6,709 bases of DNA, taken from assembly GCA_023415145.1 (NCBI GenBank), contig JAEZLW010000078.1, positions 1 to 6,709 on the forward strand. The letters are read 5' to 3'. This document shows positions 1 to 6,237 of this stretch, one piece after another. Each line of letters begins with the position of its first letter. Position 1 is the stretch's first letter. The DNA comes from Bacillota bacterium (lineage in GTDB: Bacteria > Bacillota > Clostridia > Christensenellales > Aristaeellaceae). The position numbers and the translations under genes are program-made. Under the pieces are notes generated by a model, which was not told the DNA's origin, searched no databases, and worked only from the letters and a program-made list of their open reading frames with translations.

Positions 1-439
1 GGTGTACCGGTCTGATGAGCTCACCCCGCAGCAGTACCTGGATATGGGCGCTACGGACGTATTCTCCTTCGGACCCATCCTGGTCAGGGACGGCCAGGCG
101 AATCTGGATGTCAAGAAATTCAATTACGGCCAGTCCGACCAGCCAAGGTGCGCCATCGGCATGATTGAGCCGGGCCACTACTATGCACTGATGGTGGAAG
201 CCAGGCTGAAAAATGAAAGCGTTGGTGTCAATGTTCCGGAAATGGTAGACATGATGCTGGAGGCGGGATGCCAAAATGCGTTTAACCTGGATGGCGGCCA
301 GACAGCAGTGATGTATTTCATGGGCAAACAGATTATTCGCATTGGTTCCTATGCCGGAGGCAAAACCTCGCCCAGGACTTCCACAGAGCTCATTGGCATC
401 GGCCGCTCCGAGCAGGTTCCGCCATGGACGGGTGACTGA
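1..439 (+). CDS. Phosphodiester glycosidase (NAGPA-domain) protein, C-terminal part
   Basis: This is the C-terminal 145 codons of a protein resembling the phosphodiester glycosidase family, named after the mammalian enzyme that uncovers mannose-6-phosphate (NAGPA, formerly DUF2233). What is visible: the segment DVFSFGPILVRDGQ near the start, PRCAIG about 50 residues in, and the hallmark NLDGGQTAVMYF near residue 97, where bacterial members usually read NLDGGGS. The final block, with TSPRTSTELIGIG, matches the usual end of the domain. The frame is open at the left edge. The GTG at position 2 is probably an internal valine, because the domain's N-terminal half is missing; bacterial members are commonly 300 residues or more and often carry a signal peptide or membrane anchor, which cannot be checked here. 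The common DGR motif appears as EAR. Family members hydrolyse sugar-phosphodiester links, and in bacteria they are often tied to cell-wall or exopolysaccharide metabolism. The substrate is unknown. Confidence 0.87.
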   Translation, partial: VYRSDELTPQQYLDMGATDVFSFGPILVRDGQANLDVKKFNYGQSDQPRCAIGMIEPGHYYALMVEARLKNESVGVNVPEMVDMMLEAGCQNAFNLDGGQTAVMYFMGKQIIRIGSYAGGKTSPRTSTELIGIGRSEQVPPWTGD

Positions 440-446
440 TCATAAC

Positions 447-482
447 AAAACCGCCTCGCTTATTATGAGCGGGGCGGTTTTT
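447..482. terminator. Rho-independent terminator between convergent genes
   Basis: A 14-base left arm (447-460) pairs with a right arm (468-481) across a seven-base loop, with one G-T wobble. The core is ACCGCCTCGCT against AGCGGGGCGGT. On the + strand the stem ends in a run of five T (478-482), a classic intrinsic terminator for the glycosidase gene that stops 8 bases upstream. On the - strand the stem is followed by TTTTGTTATG, a weaker T tract, so it may also end transcription of the EamA transporter gene, whose stop lies 25 bases away on the other side. Confidence 0.9.
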
Positions 483-505
483 CGGTAGGAAACTGTTTCC
501 GGCGT

Positions 506-1420
506 TTACTCTGTCTGCCGGACCAGTTCCGTACCGCCTCTTTCATACGGCTGAGGTTTTTTGATAAATCCAAGCTTTGTTTCCGATACGATCACCGAGA
601 AAAAGATCAGCAAAAATCCTGCCGCAAGCCGCAAAGTCAGCGTTTCCCCATAAAAGATCATGGAAAAGGCCACCCCAAACACCGATTCCAGGCTCAGCAG
701 GATGGAGGCCGCCGCAGGGTGTGTGTATTTCTGGCCAATGTTCTGCATCAGCAGCGCACCGGTGGTAGCAAACACCGCCAGGTACAAAAGCCCATACCAG
801 CTTGCCGTGGGGATGGCGGACGGAAATGTTTCCGTAACCGTGGAAACAATAAGGCAGCACAGTGCGGCCACGCCAAACTGAACAAGGGTCAATAACACTG
901 GGTCCTCGTCCCGGCTCACCCGTGCCACCGCCACGATATGGGCTGCATATACGATGCCGCCGGCCATTGTCAGCCCGTCGCCAACGCTTATGGAGAAATC
1001 GCCTGTCAGGGATACCAGTCCAATCCCCCCAAGGCACAACACCCCGGCCAGGCAGTTGTAGATGTCCGGCTTTTTTTTGGCGACCATCCAGAACAAAAAC
1101 GGAACCACAATACAGTAGATGGCCGTTAAAAAAGCGTTTTTGCCCGGTGTGGTGTCAACAAGCCCTATCGTTTGCAGCGAATAGGCGGCGAACAATAAAA
1201 CACCCAAAAGCGCTCCGCGAAACAATGTCTTGCGCGTGATGTTTTTCATCCGTTTGAAAAAAATCAGGCACAAGAGCCCGCAGCCGATGGTAAAGCGGAT
1301 AAAAAGCAGCGCAAACACGGGAAACACGTCCACCGAGTTTTTCATTACAAAAAAAGAACTGCCCCAGATCAGCGAGGCGGATAGTAGCGCCAGCTTGCTG
1401 AAAAACGAATGCTTTTCCAT
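506..1420 (-). CDS. EamA/DMT-family transporter
   Basis: A 304-residue integral membrane protein with the two-repeat EamA architecture of the drug/metabolite transporter superfamily. About ten hydrophobic helices can be placed, near residues 8-26, 34-54, 67-85, 96-113, 119-138, 150-166, 176-195, 208-226, 238-258 and 264-280. The first repeat carries IWGSSF early and GLVDTTPGKNAFLTA before its fourth helix. The second carries SILLSLESVFGVAFSMIFYGE, typical of the family. The tail is short, hydrophilic and cytosolic. The frame stays open back to an ATG at 1468, but that extension would add 16 residues encoded by an intergenic hairpin repeat and has no good ribosome binding site. The ATG at 1418-1420 is preceded by AAGAAAGGTG and is preferred. 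Family members export or import amino acids, nucleosides or other metabolites, and the substrate cannot be told from sequence. The gene is downstream of the DUF853 ATPase gene on the same strand. Confidence 0.9.
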   Translation of the reverse strand: MEKHSFFSKLALLSASLIWGSSFFVMKNSVDVFPVFALLFIRFTIGCGLLCLIFFKRMKNITRKTLFRGALLGVLLFAAYSLQTIGLVDTTPGKNAFLTAIYCIVVPFLFWMVAKKKPDIYNCLAGVLCLGGIGLVSLTGDFSISVGDGLTMAGGIVYAAHIVAVARVSRDEDPVLLTLVQFGVAALCCLIVSTVTETFPSAIPTASWYGLLYLAVFATTGALLMQNIGQKYTHPAAASILLSLESVFGVAFSMIFYGETLTLRLAAGFLLIFFSVIVSETKLGFIKKPQPYERGGTELVRQTE

Positions 1421-1431
1421 AACACCTTTCT

Positions 1432-1483
1432 TGGGGGCGCTGCCCCCACCCCCGCCCAAGGGATACATCCCTTGGGAATCCCC
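1432..1483 (+). repeat. Left copy of hairpin repeat
   Basis: It contains two adjacent hairpins. The first is TGGGGGC-GCT-GCCCCCA (1432-1448; 7-bp stem, 3-base loop). The second is CCCAAGGGA-TACA-TCCCTTGGG (1455-1476; 9-bp stem, 4-base loop), followed by AATCCCC. A transcript of the EamA gene starting upstream would carry both hairpins just ahead of its ribosome binding site. Confidence 0.8.
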
Positions 1484-1490
1484 TATTTAT

Positions 1491-1521
1491 ATTCTATGGA
1501 TTTCTTTTGCGCTTCTGTCAC
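1491..1521 (-). promoter_or_regulatory. Weak candidate promoter for the EamA transporter gene
   Basis: On the - strand, GTGACA (1516-1521) is followed after 19 bases by TAGAAT (1491-1496). The boxes are fair but the spacing is longer than ideal. It lies inside the inverted repeat pair, and a start near 1485 would give a leader of about 65 bases holding the two left-copy hairpins. Transcription from the upstream DUF853 gene is the alternative. Confidence 0.3.
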
Positions 1522-1568
1522 TGCAATGGATGAAATAGTAGCATCTCTTGATATCCTTTTATAGACCA

Positions 1569-1610
1569 GGGATTCTCAAGGGATGAAATCCCTTGAGCAG
1601 CGCCTCCCCA
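1569..1610 (-). repeat. Right copy of hairpin repeat
   Basis: This is the shorter, inverted copy. Its core is a perfect 10-bp stem with a three-base loop, CTCAAGGGAT-GAA-ATCCCTTGAG (1575-1597), flanked by GGGATT on the inner side and GCAGCGCCTCCCCA on the outer side. It begins 4 bases after the DUF853 stop codon. Neither side has a T tract, so it is not a standard intrinsic terminator, although a stem in this place may protect the 3' end of the mRNA. Confidence 0.75.
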
Positions 1611-1614
1611 GTAC

Positions 1615-3450
1615 TCATCTCCTCGTCAGTGAGCCCAGCAATCCCCGTACCAGTGTACGGCCTACCTCACGGCCAATGCCGCTCAAGGCACTGTTCTTCA
1701 GCCGTCCCAGAACGGAATCGTTCCTTCTGGCGCGCTCTGCCCGTTCATTCCGCAGCGCGTCCGCCGTCCGGCGGCGTTCCTCATCAAGCTGCTCCTTCTG
1801 TGCTTTCCGTGCCCTCAATTCGGTGTCTGATTTTTCTTTTTCCTGCCTTTTCAGCGCATAAGGCGGGGCAGAGGGGGCAGTTGCGAAAGTTCCAGAACCG
1901 GGATCACTGTTTACAGCCATCATCTGCTGGACATACTGTCCGCTGGCAGCATCATATATCAGCACCGGCATCATTTCAGGCTGGGCAGGCGCTTCCTGAA
2001 CAGGCGGCTGGGTTGATAAGGTGGGTATTGGTTTGCGAACATACTGGCCTGTGGCCGCATCGTATACCATAAAGGTTTGGGATGCCATAAACTCTGCCTG
2101 CTGTGCAGGCGGGGCAGCGCTTAAAACCTGCGCAGGTGATTGCACGGTGGCAATCCTGGTTCGGCCGCTTTGAAAGACATGTGCCAGCATTTCATAGGCA
2201 CTCTCCCGGTCGATGGTCTCCTCGTATGTGCCAAAGAAAGGGCTGGTTTCGATAAATGTTTTGCGTATGTTCTGGTCAATGGCCCCGAAGGATGCCTGTG
2301 GCGGCAGGATGACGGTCCGGGCCACTATGCCCGGTGCGCCTTGCGCATCCAGAAAGGAAATGAGTGCCTCTCCGGTTTTTAGCTCTGTGATGGCTTTCTC
2401 CGTATCGAAATCCGGATTGGCCCGGAAGGTCTGCGCAGCCACCTTTACCGCTTTTTGATCCAAAGGCGTGTAAGCTCTCAGCGCATGCTGTACTCTGTTG
2501 CCCAACTGGCTCAGAACAGGCATTGGAATATCGGCTGGATTTTGCGTGGCAAAATACACGCCTACCCCCTTGCTGCGGATTAGCCGTACAGTCAGCTCAA
2601 TCTTTTCCATTAAAAGCTTTGGACAGTCATCAAACAACAGATGTGCCTCATCAAAGAAGAAGACCATCCGCGGCTTGTCGCTGTCCCCCTGCTCGGGCAG
2701 GCTTTCATACAGCTCGCTGAGCATCCACAAAAGAAAGGTGGAATACATGGCGGGCTTCAAAAACAGCTTGTCAGCCGCCAGGATGTTGATATTTCCCTGG
2801 CCCTCCTCGTCTGTTTTAAGCCAATCGGCAATGTCAAAGGCAGGCTCACCAAAGAATACATCCCCGCCCTGATCCTCCAGAATGGCAACGGCCCGCTGGA
2901 TGGCACCGATGGTTGGCTTGGATACGTTGCCGTACTCAAGCGTGTATTCACCGGCGTTCTCACCCAAATAGGCCAGCATGGCTTTCATGTCCCGTATATC
3001 CAGCAGCGGCAGGCCTTGGTCATCAGCTACGCGGAACAAAATGTTCAGCACACCGGCCTGGGTATCGTTCAAGCCCAGCATACGGGATAAAAGCAGCGGT
3101 CCCATCTCACTCACCGTCGCGCGCAAGGGGTGGCCCTGCCGGCCATATACATCCCAGAAGACAACAGGGAAGCCTCTGTGGGAAAAGCCTGGTACGCCTG
3201 TTTCCATCAGCCGCTGTACGATGGCCTCGGAATGCTCTCCGGGGAGCGCCAGCCCTGCCAGATCGCCTTTTACATCGCTTACGAACACAGGGACGCCCAG
3301 CCTGGAAAACCCTTCCGCAAGAACCTTTAAGGTAACAGTCTTTCCCGTACCTGTTGCTCCTGCAATCAGCCCGTGCCGGTTAGCCATTTGGGGAAGCAGG
3401 AATACCGGTTCGTTTGCGGTCCCCACCCATATCTTTTGTTCAAACAGCAC
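1615..3450 (-). CDS. HerA-like ATPase, DUF853/YjgR family
   Basis: A 611-residue P-loop ATPase of the FtsK/HerA superfamily, matching the DUF853 family (E. coli YjgR). Walker A is GATGTGKT at residues 31-38; Walker B is MVFFFDEAH at 262-270; FATQNPADIP at 300-309 is the sensor-like strand; and LGNRVQHALRAYTP at 316-329 holds conserved arginines. The HAS-barrel of true HerA is absent, as expected for this family. After residue 440 comes a Pro/Ala/Gln-rich linker with two copies of a YDAATGQYV-like motif (463-471 and 499-507), then a charged likely coiled coil (about 534-577). The end, GREVGRTLVRGLLGSLTRR, is the conserved DUF853 tail. Translation starts at GTG (3448-3450), set by GGAAGGGAGG eight bases upstream and by the conserved start of the domain. 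The protein is probably a cytosolic motor, perhaps acting on nucleic acid. Its role is not established for the family. It is divergent from clpB. Confidence 0.9.
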   Translation of the reverse strand: MLFEQKIWVGTANEPVFLLPQMANRHGLIAGATGTGKTVTLKVLAEGFSRLGVPVFVSDVKGDLAGLALPGEHSEAIVQRLMETGVPGFSHRGFPVVFWDVYGRQGHPLRATVSEMGPLLLSRMLGLNDTQAGVLNILFRVADDQGLPLLDIRDMKAMLAYLGENAGEYTLEYGNVSKPTIGAIQRAVAILEDQGGDVFFGEPAFDIADWLKTDEEGQGNINILAADKLFLKPAMYSTFLLWMLSELYESLPEQGDSDKPRMVFFFDEAHLLFDDCPKLLMEKIELTVRLIRSKGVGVYFATQNPADIPMPVLSQLGNRVQHALRAYTPLDQKAVKVAAQTFRANPDFDTEKAITELKTGEALISFLDAQGAPGIVARTVILPPQASFGAIDQNIRKTFIETSPFFGTYEETIDRESAYEMLAHVFQSGRTRIATVQSPAQVLSAAPPAQQAEFMASQTFMVYDAATGQYVRKPIPTLSTQPPVQEAPAQPEMMPVLIYDAASGQYVQQMMAVNSDPGSGTFATAPSAPPYALKRQEKEKSDTELRARKAQKEQLDEERRRTADALRNERAERARRNDSVLGRLKNSALSGIGREVGRTLVRGLLGSLTRR

Positions 3451-3458
3451 TTTTTTGG

Positions 3459-3468
3459 CCTCCCTTCC
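3459..3468 (-). promoter_or_regulatory. Ribosome binding site fixing the GTG start of the DUF853 gene
   Basis: GGAAGGGAGG read on the - strand, separated by CCAAAAAA (8 bases) from the GTG start. It supports GTG rather than the in-frame ATG 21 codons later, which would cut into the nucleotide-binding fold. The promoter proposed for this gene predicts a transcript start at about 3467, so the 5' leader may be little more than this site. Confidence 0.8.
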
Positions 3469-3473
3469 AAAGT

Positions 3474-3502
3474 ATCATACAACCGGGACTCCTTGGCGTC
3501 AA
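3474..3502 (-). promoter_or_regulatory. Consensus sigma-A promoter for the DUF853 gene
   Basis: On the - strand, TTGACG (3497-3502) and TATGAT (3474-3479) are separated by exactly 17 bases. Both boxes differ from consensus at one base. The predicted start, near 3467, lies at the edge of the ribosome binding site, giving an unusually short leader of about 17 bases. No CtsR box overlaps it. Confidence 0.72.
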
Positions 3503-3541
3503 TCATTCCTGAGGCTGCCTGAAAAAAAGTTTGCAAAGGCC

Positions 3542-3569
3542 TTGACTTTGAGCACAGATGGTTTACAAT
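3542..3569 (+). promoter_or_regulatory. Sigma-A promoter of clpB
   Basis: TTGACT (3542-3547) and TACAAT (3564-3569) are separated by 16 bases. The predicted transcript start is near 3576, placing the CtsR operator directly over the start site and the first transcribed bases. The -35 box stands back to back with the -35 box of the divergent DUF853 promoter, with 39 bases between them. Confidence 0.75.
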
Positions 3570-3574
3570 AAAAA

Positions 3575-3591
3575 GGTCAAAGATAGTCAAA
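3575..3591 (+). promoter_or_regulatory. CtsR operator (class III heat-shock box)
   Basis: GGTCAAA-GAT-AGTCAAA is a tandem heptad that matches the known CtsR consensus RGTCAAANANRGTCAAA at all 17 positions. CtsR represses clp genes in low-GC Gram-positive bacteria and lets go on heat or protein stress. The box starts 6 bases after the -10 element, so bound repressor would block RNA polymerase at the start site. The match and position are seen directly. That the host encodes CtsR is inferred, since no ctsR gene is in the window. Confidence 0.92.
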
Positions 3592-3602
3592 TAAAGCCCG
3601 CG

Positions 3603-3610
3603 AGGGAGGA
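3603..3610 (+). promoter_or_regulatory. Ribosome binding site of clpB
   Basis: AGGGAGGA ends six bases before the ATG at 3617, a strong and well-spaced Shine-Dalgarno sequence that fixes the clpB start. Confidence 0.85.
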
Positions 3611-3616
3611 ACCGAT

Positions 3617-6226
3617 ATGAATACCGGCAAGTTTACGCAAAAGTCCATGGAGGCCCTGAAAGAAGCCCAGCATACAGCCATCATGTATCAAAATGTACAG
3701 GTGGAGCAAGTTCACCTTTGCCACGCCCTTTTGGCCCAGCCGGAAGGGCTGATCCCGCAATTGCTGGGCAAGATGAACATCGATGGCAGTTTGCTGGCTG
3801 GTGCCATGGAAGAGGCGGTGATCCGCCTTCCCAAAGTATCAGGTCCTGGCCGGGAGCCGGACAAGGTTTATGTTTCCGCCGATGTGGAACGCGCGCTTCT
3901 GGCTGGGGAGCAGCAGGCCGGCCAAATGAAGGACGAATACCTGTCGGTGGAGCACATGTGGCTGGGCTTGATGGAAAGGCCTGACCGGGTGGTAAAGCCC
4001 ATTTTGGACCGTTTTCAGGTGAAAAAGGATGGTTTCCTGACAGCGTTGTCCACCGTACGCGGTGCGGCAAGGGTGACAAGCGACAGCCCGGAAAATACCT
4101 ACGACGCGCTGGCAAAGTACGGCGCCGATCTGACGGCACTGGCCCGGGCCCAAAAGCTGGACCCGGTGATTGGCCGGGACAGTGAGATACGCAATGTGAT
4201 CCGCATCCTATCCCGCAAGACGAAGAACAATCCTGTACTCATTGGCGAGCCCGGCGTGGGCAAAACGGCTATCGCGGAAGGTCTGGCCATCCGCATCATG
4301 CGCGGCGACGTGCCCGAGAGCCTCAAGGACCGCAGACTCTTTTCCCTGGACTTGGGCAGCCTGATCGCCGGTGCCAAGTTCCGGGGCGAATTTGAGGAAC
4401 GCTTGAAGGCAGTGCTGGCGGAGATCAAAAAGAGCGAAGGCAAGATTCTTCTTTTTATTGATGAGCTGCACAACATTGTGGGGGCCGGCAAGGCGGAAGG
4501 GGCCATGGATGCGGGCAATCTTTTAAAACCCATGCTGGCCAGGGGCGAATTGCACTGCATCGGCGCCACCACCCTGGATGAGTACCGCAAGTACATTGAA
4601 AAGGATGCCGCCCTGGAGCGCCGCTTCCAGCCGGTGATGGTGAACGAGCCCACGGTGGAGGATACCATCTCCATTCTGCGCGGCCTGGAGGAGCGCTACG
4701 AGGTGTACCATGGCGTGAAGATTCAGGATGGTGCCCTGATTGCTGCCGCTACGCTGAGCAACCGCTATATCACCGACCGGTTTTTGCCGGACAAGGCCAT
4801 AGACTTGATCGACGAGGCCTGCGCCATGATCCGTACGGAAATCGACAGCCTGCCGGTGGAACTGGACGAAATTTCCCGAAAGATCATGCAGTTTGAAATT
4901 GAGGAAGCCGCCCTGAAAAAGGAGGCGGAAGAGGACAATCTTTCCCGGGAGCGATTGAAACACCTGCAGAAGGAGCTATCCGACATGGGGGCGGAGTTTG
5001 CAAGGCTGAAGGCTCAGTGGGACAATGAAAAAGCGGCCATCTCAAGGGTGCAGAAGCTGCGGGAGGATATTGAGCGCCTGGGGGCCGAAATCGAGAAAGC
5101 AGAGCGGACTTATGACCTGAACAAGGCTGCCGAACTGAAGTACGGCGAATTGCCCAGGCTGCAAAAGGAGCTCAAGGCAGAGGAGGCCGTTGCCGAAAAG
5201 AACAAAACAGGCCAAAGCCTGCTTCGGGACAAGGTCACCGAGGAGGAGATTGCCCGCATCGTGGCCCGCTGGACGGGAATTCCCGTACAAAAATTGGTGG
5301 AGGGTGAACGGGAGAAGCTGTTGCACCTGCCGGAAATTTTGCATCAGCGGGTCATTGGCCAGGAGGAGGCTGTACAAAAGGTTTCCGAAGCCATTTTGCG
5401 CAGCCGGGCTGGCATTGCCGATCCCAACCGGCCCATTGGTTCCTTCCTGTTCCTGGGCCCCACAGGCGTTGGCAAGACGGAACTGGCCAAAGCGCTGGCA
5501 CAGGCATTGTTTGATGAGGAAAAGAACCTGGTACGCATTGATATGTCGGAATACATGGAGAAGTTCTCCGTGTCCCGCCTGATTGGCGCGCCTCCGGGGT
5601 ATGTGGGCTATGACGAGGGTGGGCAGCTTACCGAAGCCGTGCGGCGCAAGCCTTATTCCGTGGTGCTCTTTGACGAGATCGAAAAGGCGCACCCCGAAGT
5701 GTTCAATGTGCTTTTGCAGGTGCTGGATGACGGGCGCATCACCGATTCCCAGGGCCGGACGGTGGACTTCAAAAACGCCATTCTCATCATGACCAGCAAC
5801 CTGGGTTCCTCCGATATTTTGGAAGGCATCGGCACGGACGGGCAAATCTCCAAGGAAGCCCGCCTGCGGGTGGAGATGCTGCTACGGATGCAGTTTCGGC
5901 CGGAGTTTTTAAACCGTATTGATGAAATTGTGTTCTACAAGCCGCTTGGCCGTGAGGAAATAGGCAAAATTGTCACACTGCTTGTAAACAACCTGCAAAA
6001 GCGGTTGGAGGACAGGCAAATCACCCTTGCCCTGACCGACGCGGCCAAAGAGATGGTGATACAAAGGGGCTTTGATCCCGTATACGGAGCGAGGCCGCTT
6101 AAGCGCTTTTTGCAAAGCCGGGTGGAGACGCTGGTAGCCAGAAGGCTCATCCAGGGTGATGTGCATGCCGGGCAGACGCTCACCGTGGATGTGGACGATG
6201 CGGGGGAACTGTATATCCGGGAGTAG
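3617..6226 (+). CDS. clpB: ClpB, ATP-dependent protein disaggregase (Hsp100)
   Basis: An 869-residue, full-length ClpB. It forms a cytosolic hexamer that pulls proteins out of aggregates by threading them through its pore, working with DnaK/DnaJ/GrpE. Domains in order: N-terminal substrate domain (about 1-150); first AAA+ domain with Walker A GEPGVGKT (210-217), Walker B ILLFIDELH (277-285) and arginines ERR (334-336); a long coiled-coil middle domain (about 410-530), which marks ClpB rather than ClpA, ClpC or ClpE; second AAA+ domain with Walker A GPTGVGKT (614-621), Walker B VVLFDEIEK (682-690), pore loop GYVG (661-664) and sensor 2 GARPLKR (824-830). There is no IGF/IGL ClpP-docking loop, so it should not feed the protease. 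The first pore loop reads GAKFRG (252-257), with Phe where Tyr is usual. The gene sits behind a CtsR operator and is followed after 42 bases by the amidase gene. Confidence 0.98.
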   Translation: MNTGKFTQKSMEALKEAQHTAIMYQNVQVEQVHLCHALLAQPEGLIPQLLGKMNIDGSLLAGAMEEAVIRLPKVSGPGREPDKVYVSADVERALLAGEQQAGQMKDEYLSVEHMWLGLMERPDRVVKPILDRFQVKKDGFLTALSTVRGAARVTSDSPENTYDALAKYGADLTALARAQKLDPVIGRDSEIRNVIRILSRKTKNNPVLIGEPGVGKTAIAEGLAIRIMRGDVPESLKDRRLFSLDLGSLIAGAKFRGEFEERLKAVLAEIKKSEGKILLFIDELHNIVGAGKAEGAMDAGNLLKPMLARGELHCIGATTLDEYRKYIEKDAALERRFQPVMVNEPTVEDTISILRGLEERYEVYHGVKIQDGALIAAATLSNRYITDRFLPDKAIDLIDEACAMIRTEIDSLPVELDEISRKIMQFEIEEAALKKEAEEDNLSRERLKHLQKELSDMGAEFARLKAQWDNEKAAISRVQKLREDIERLGAEIEKAERTYDLNKAAELKYGELPRLQKELKAEEAVAEKNKTGQSLLRDKVTEEEIARIVARWTGIPVQKLVEGEREKLLHLPEILHQRVIGQEEAVQKVSEAILRSRAGIADPNRPIGSFLFLGPTGVGKTELAKALAQALFDEEKNLVRIDMSEYMEKFSVSRLIGAPPGYVGYDEGGQLTEAVRRKPYSVVLFDEIEKAHPEVFNVLLQVLDDGRITDSQGRTVDFKNAILIMTSNLGSSDILEGIGTDGQISKEARLRVEMLLRMQFRPEFLNRIDEIVFYKPLGREEIGKIVTLLVNNLQKRLEDRQITLALTDAAKEMVIQRGFDPVYGARPLKRFLQSRVETLVARRLIQGDVHAGQTLTVDVDDAGELYIRE

Positions 6227-6237
6227 TCTTTCATAGA

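Larger units (their letters stand above)
1432..1610. repeat. Inverted pair of hairpin repeats, MITE-like
   Basis: Two related copies face each other in the gap between the DUF853 and EamA genes. Read inward from each outer end, both run TGGGG, then GCGCTGC, then CAAGGGAT-loop-ATCCCTTG, then AATCCC. The left copy has about 11 extra C-rich bases between GCTGC and the hairpin. The 85 bases between the copies are AT-richer and carry no recognisable gene. The outer ends lie 11 bases from the EamA start codon and 4 bases from the DUF853 stop codon. No convincing target-site duplication is visible in the flanks. This could be a small non-autonomous mobile element, or two separate insertions of a dispersed intergenic repeat in opposite orientation. 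Confidence 0.6.

Noticed and set aside
1421..1468. N-terminal extension of the EamA transporter to the ATG at 1468
   Set aside because: The added 16 residues are encoded by the hairpin repeat and lack a ribosome binding site, whereas the ATG at 1420 has AAGAAAGGTG in front of it.
1575..1597. Right-copy hairpin as an intrinsic terminator of the DUF853 gene
   Set aside because: The stem is perfect, but no T tract follows on the - strand (the next bases are AATCCCTGGTC), so efficient termination is not supported.
3530..3552. Second CtsR-like or palindromic site (CAAAGGCCTTGACTTTG) at the clpB -35 region
   Set aside because: It contains CAAAG/CTTTG and AAGGCCTT symmetry but does not fit the CtsR tandem heptad in either direction; much of it is simply the -35 box.
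2978..3571. + strand open frame of 197 codons opposite the DUF853 gene
   Set aside because: Antisense to the most conserved part of the ATPase (the Walker A region) and runs through both promoters of the divergent region; Ser/Pro/Arg-rich with no recognisable fold.
5816..5844. Possible ClpP-docking loop in ClpB (residues 734-742, EGIGTD)
   Set aside because: The position is similar to the IGF/IGL loop of ClpA, ClpC and ClpX, but the third residue is Thr rather than Phe or Leu, and the long middle domain identifies a non-proteolytic ClpB.
5042..5845. Long - strand open frame (267 codons) antisense to clpB
   Set aside because: It lies wholly inside the coding sequence of an intact clpB, has no family resemblance, and is Leu/Gly/Gln-rich in the way expected from the reverse strand of a GC-rich gene.
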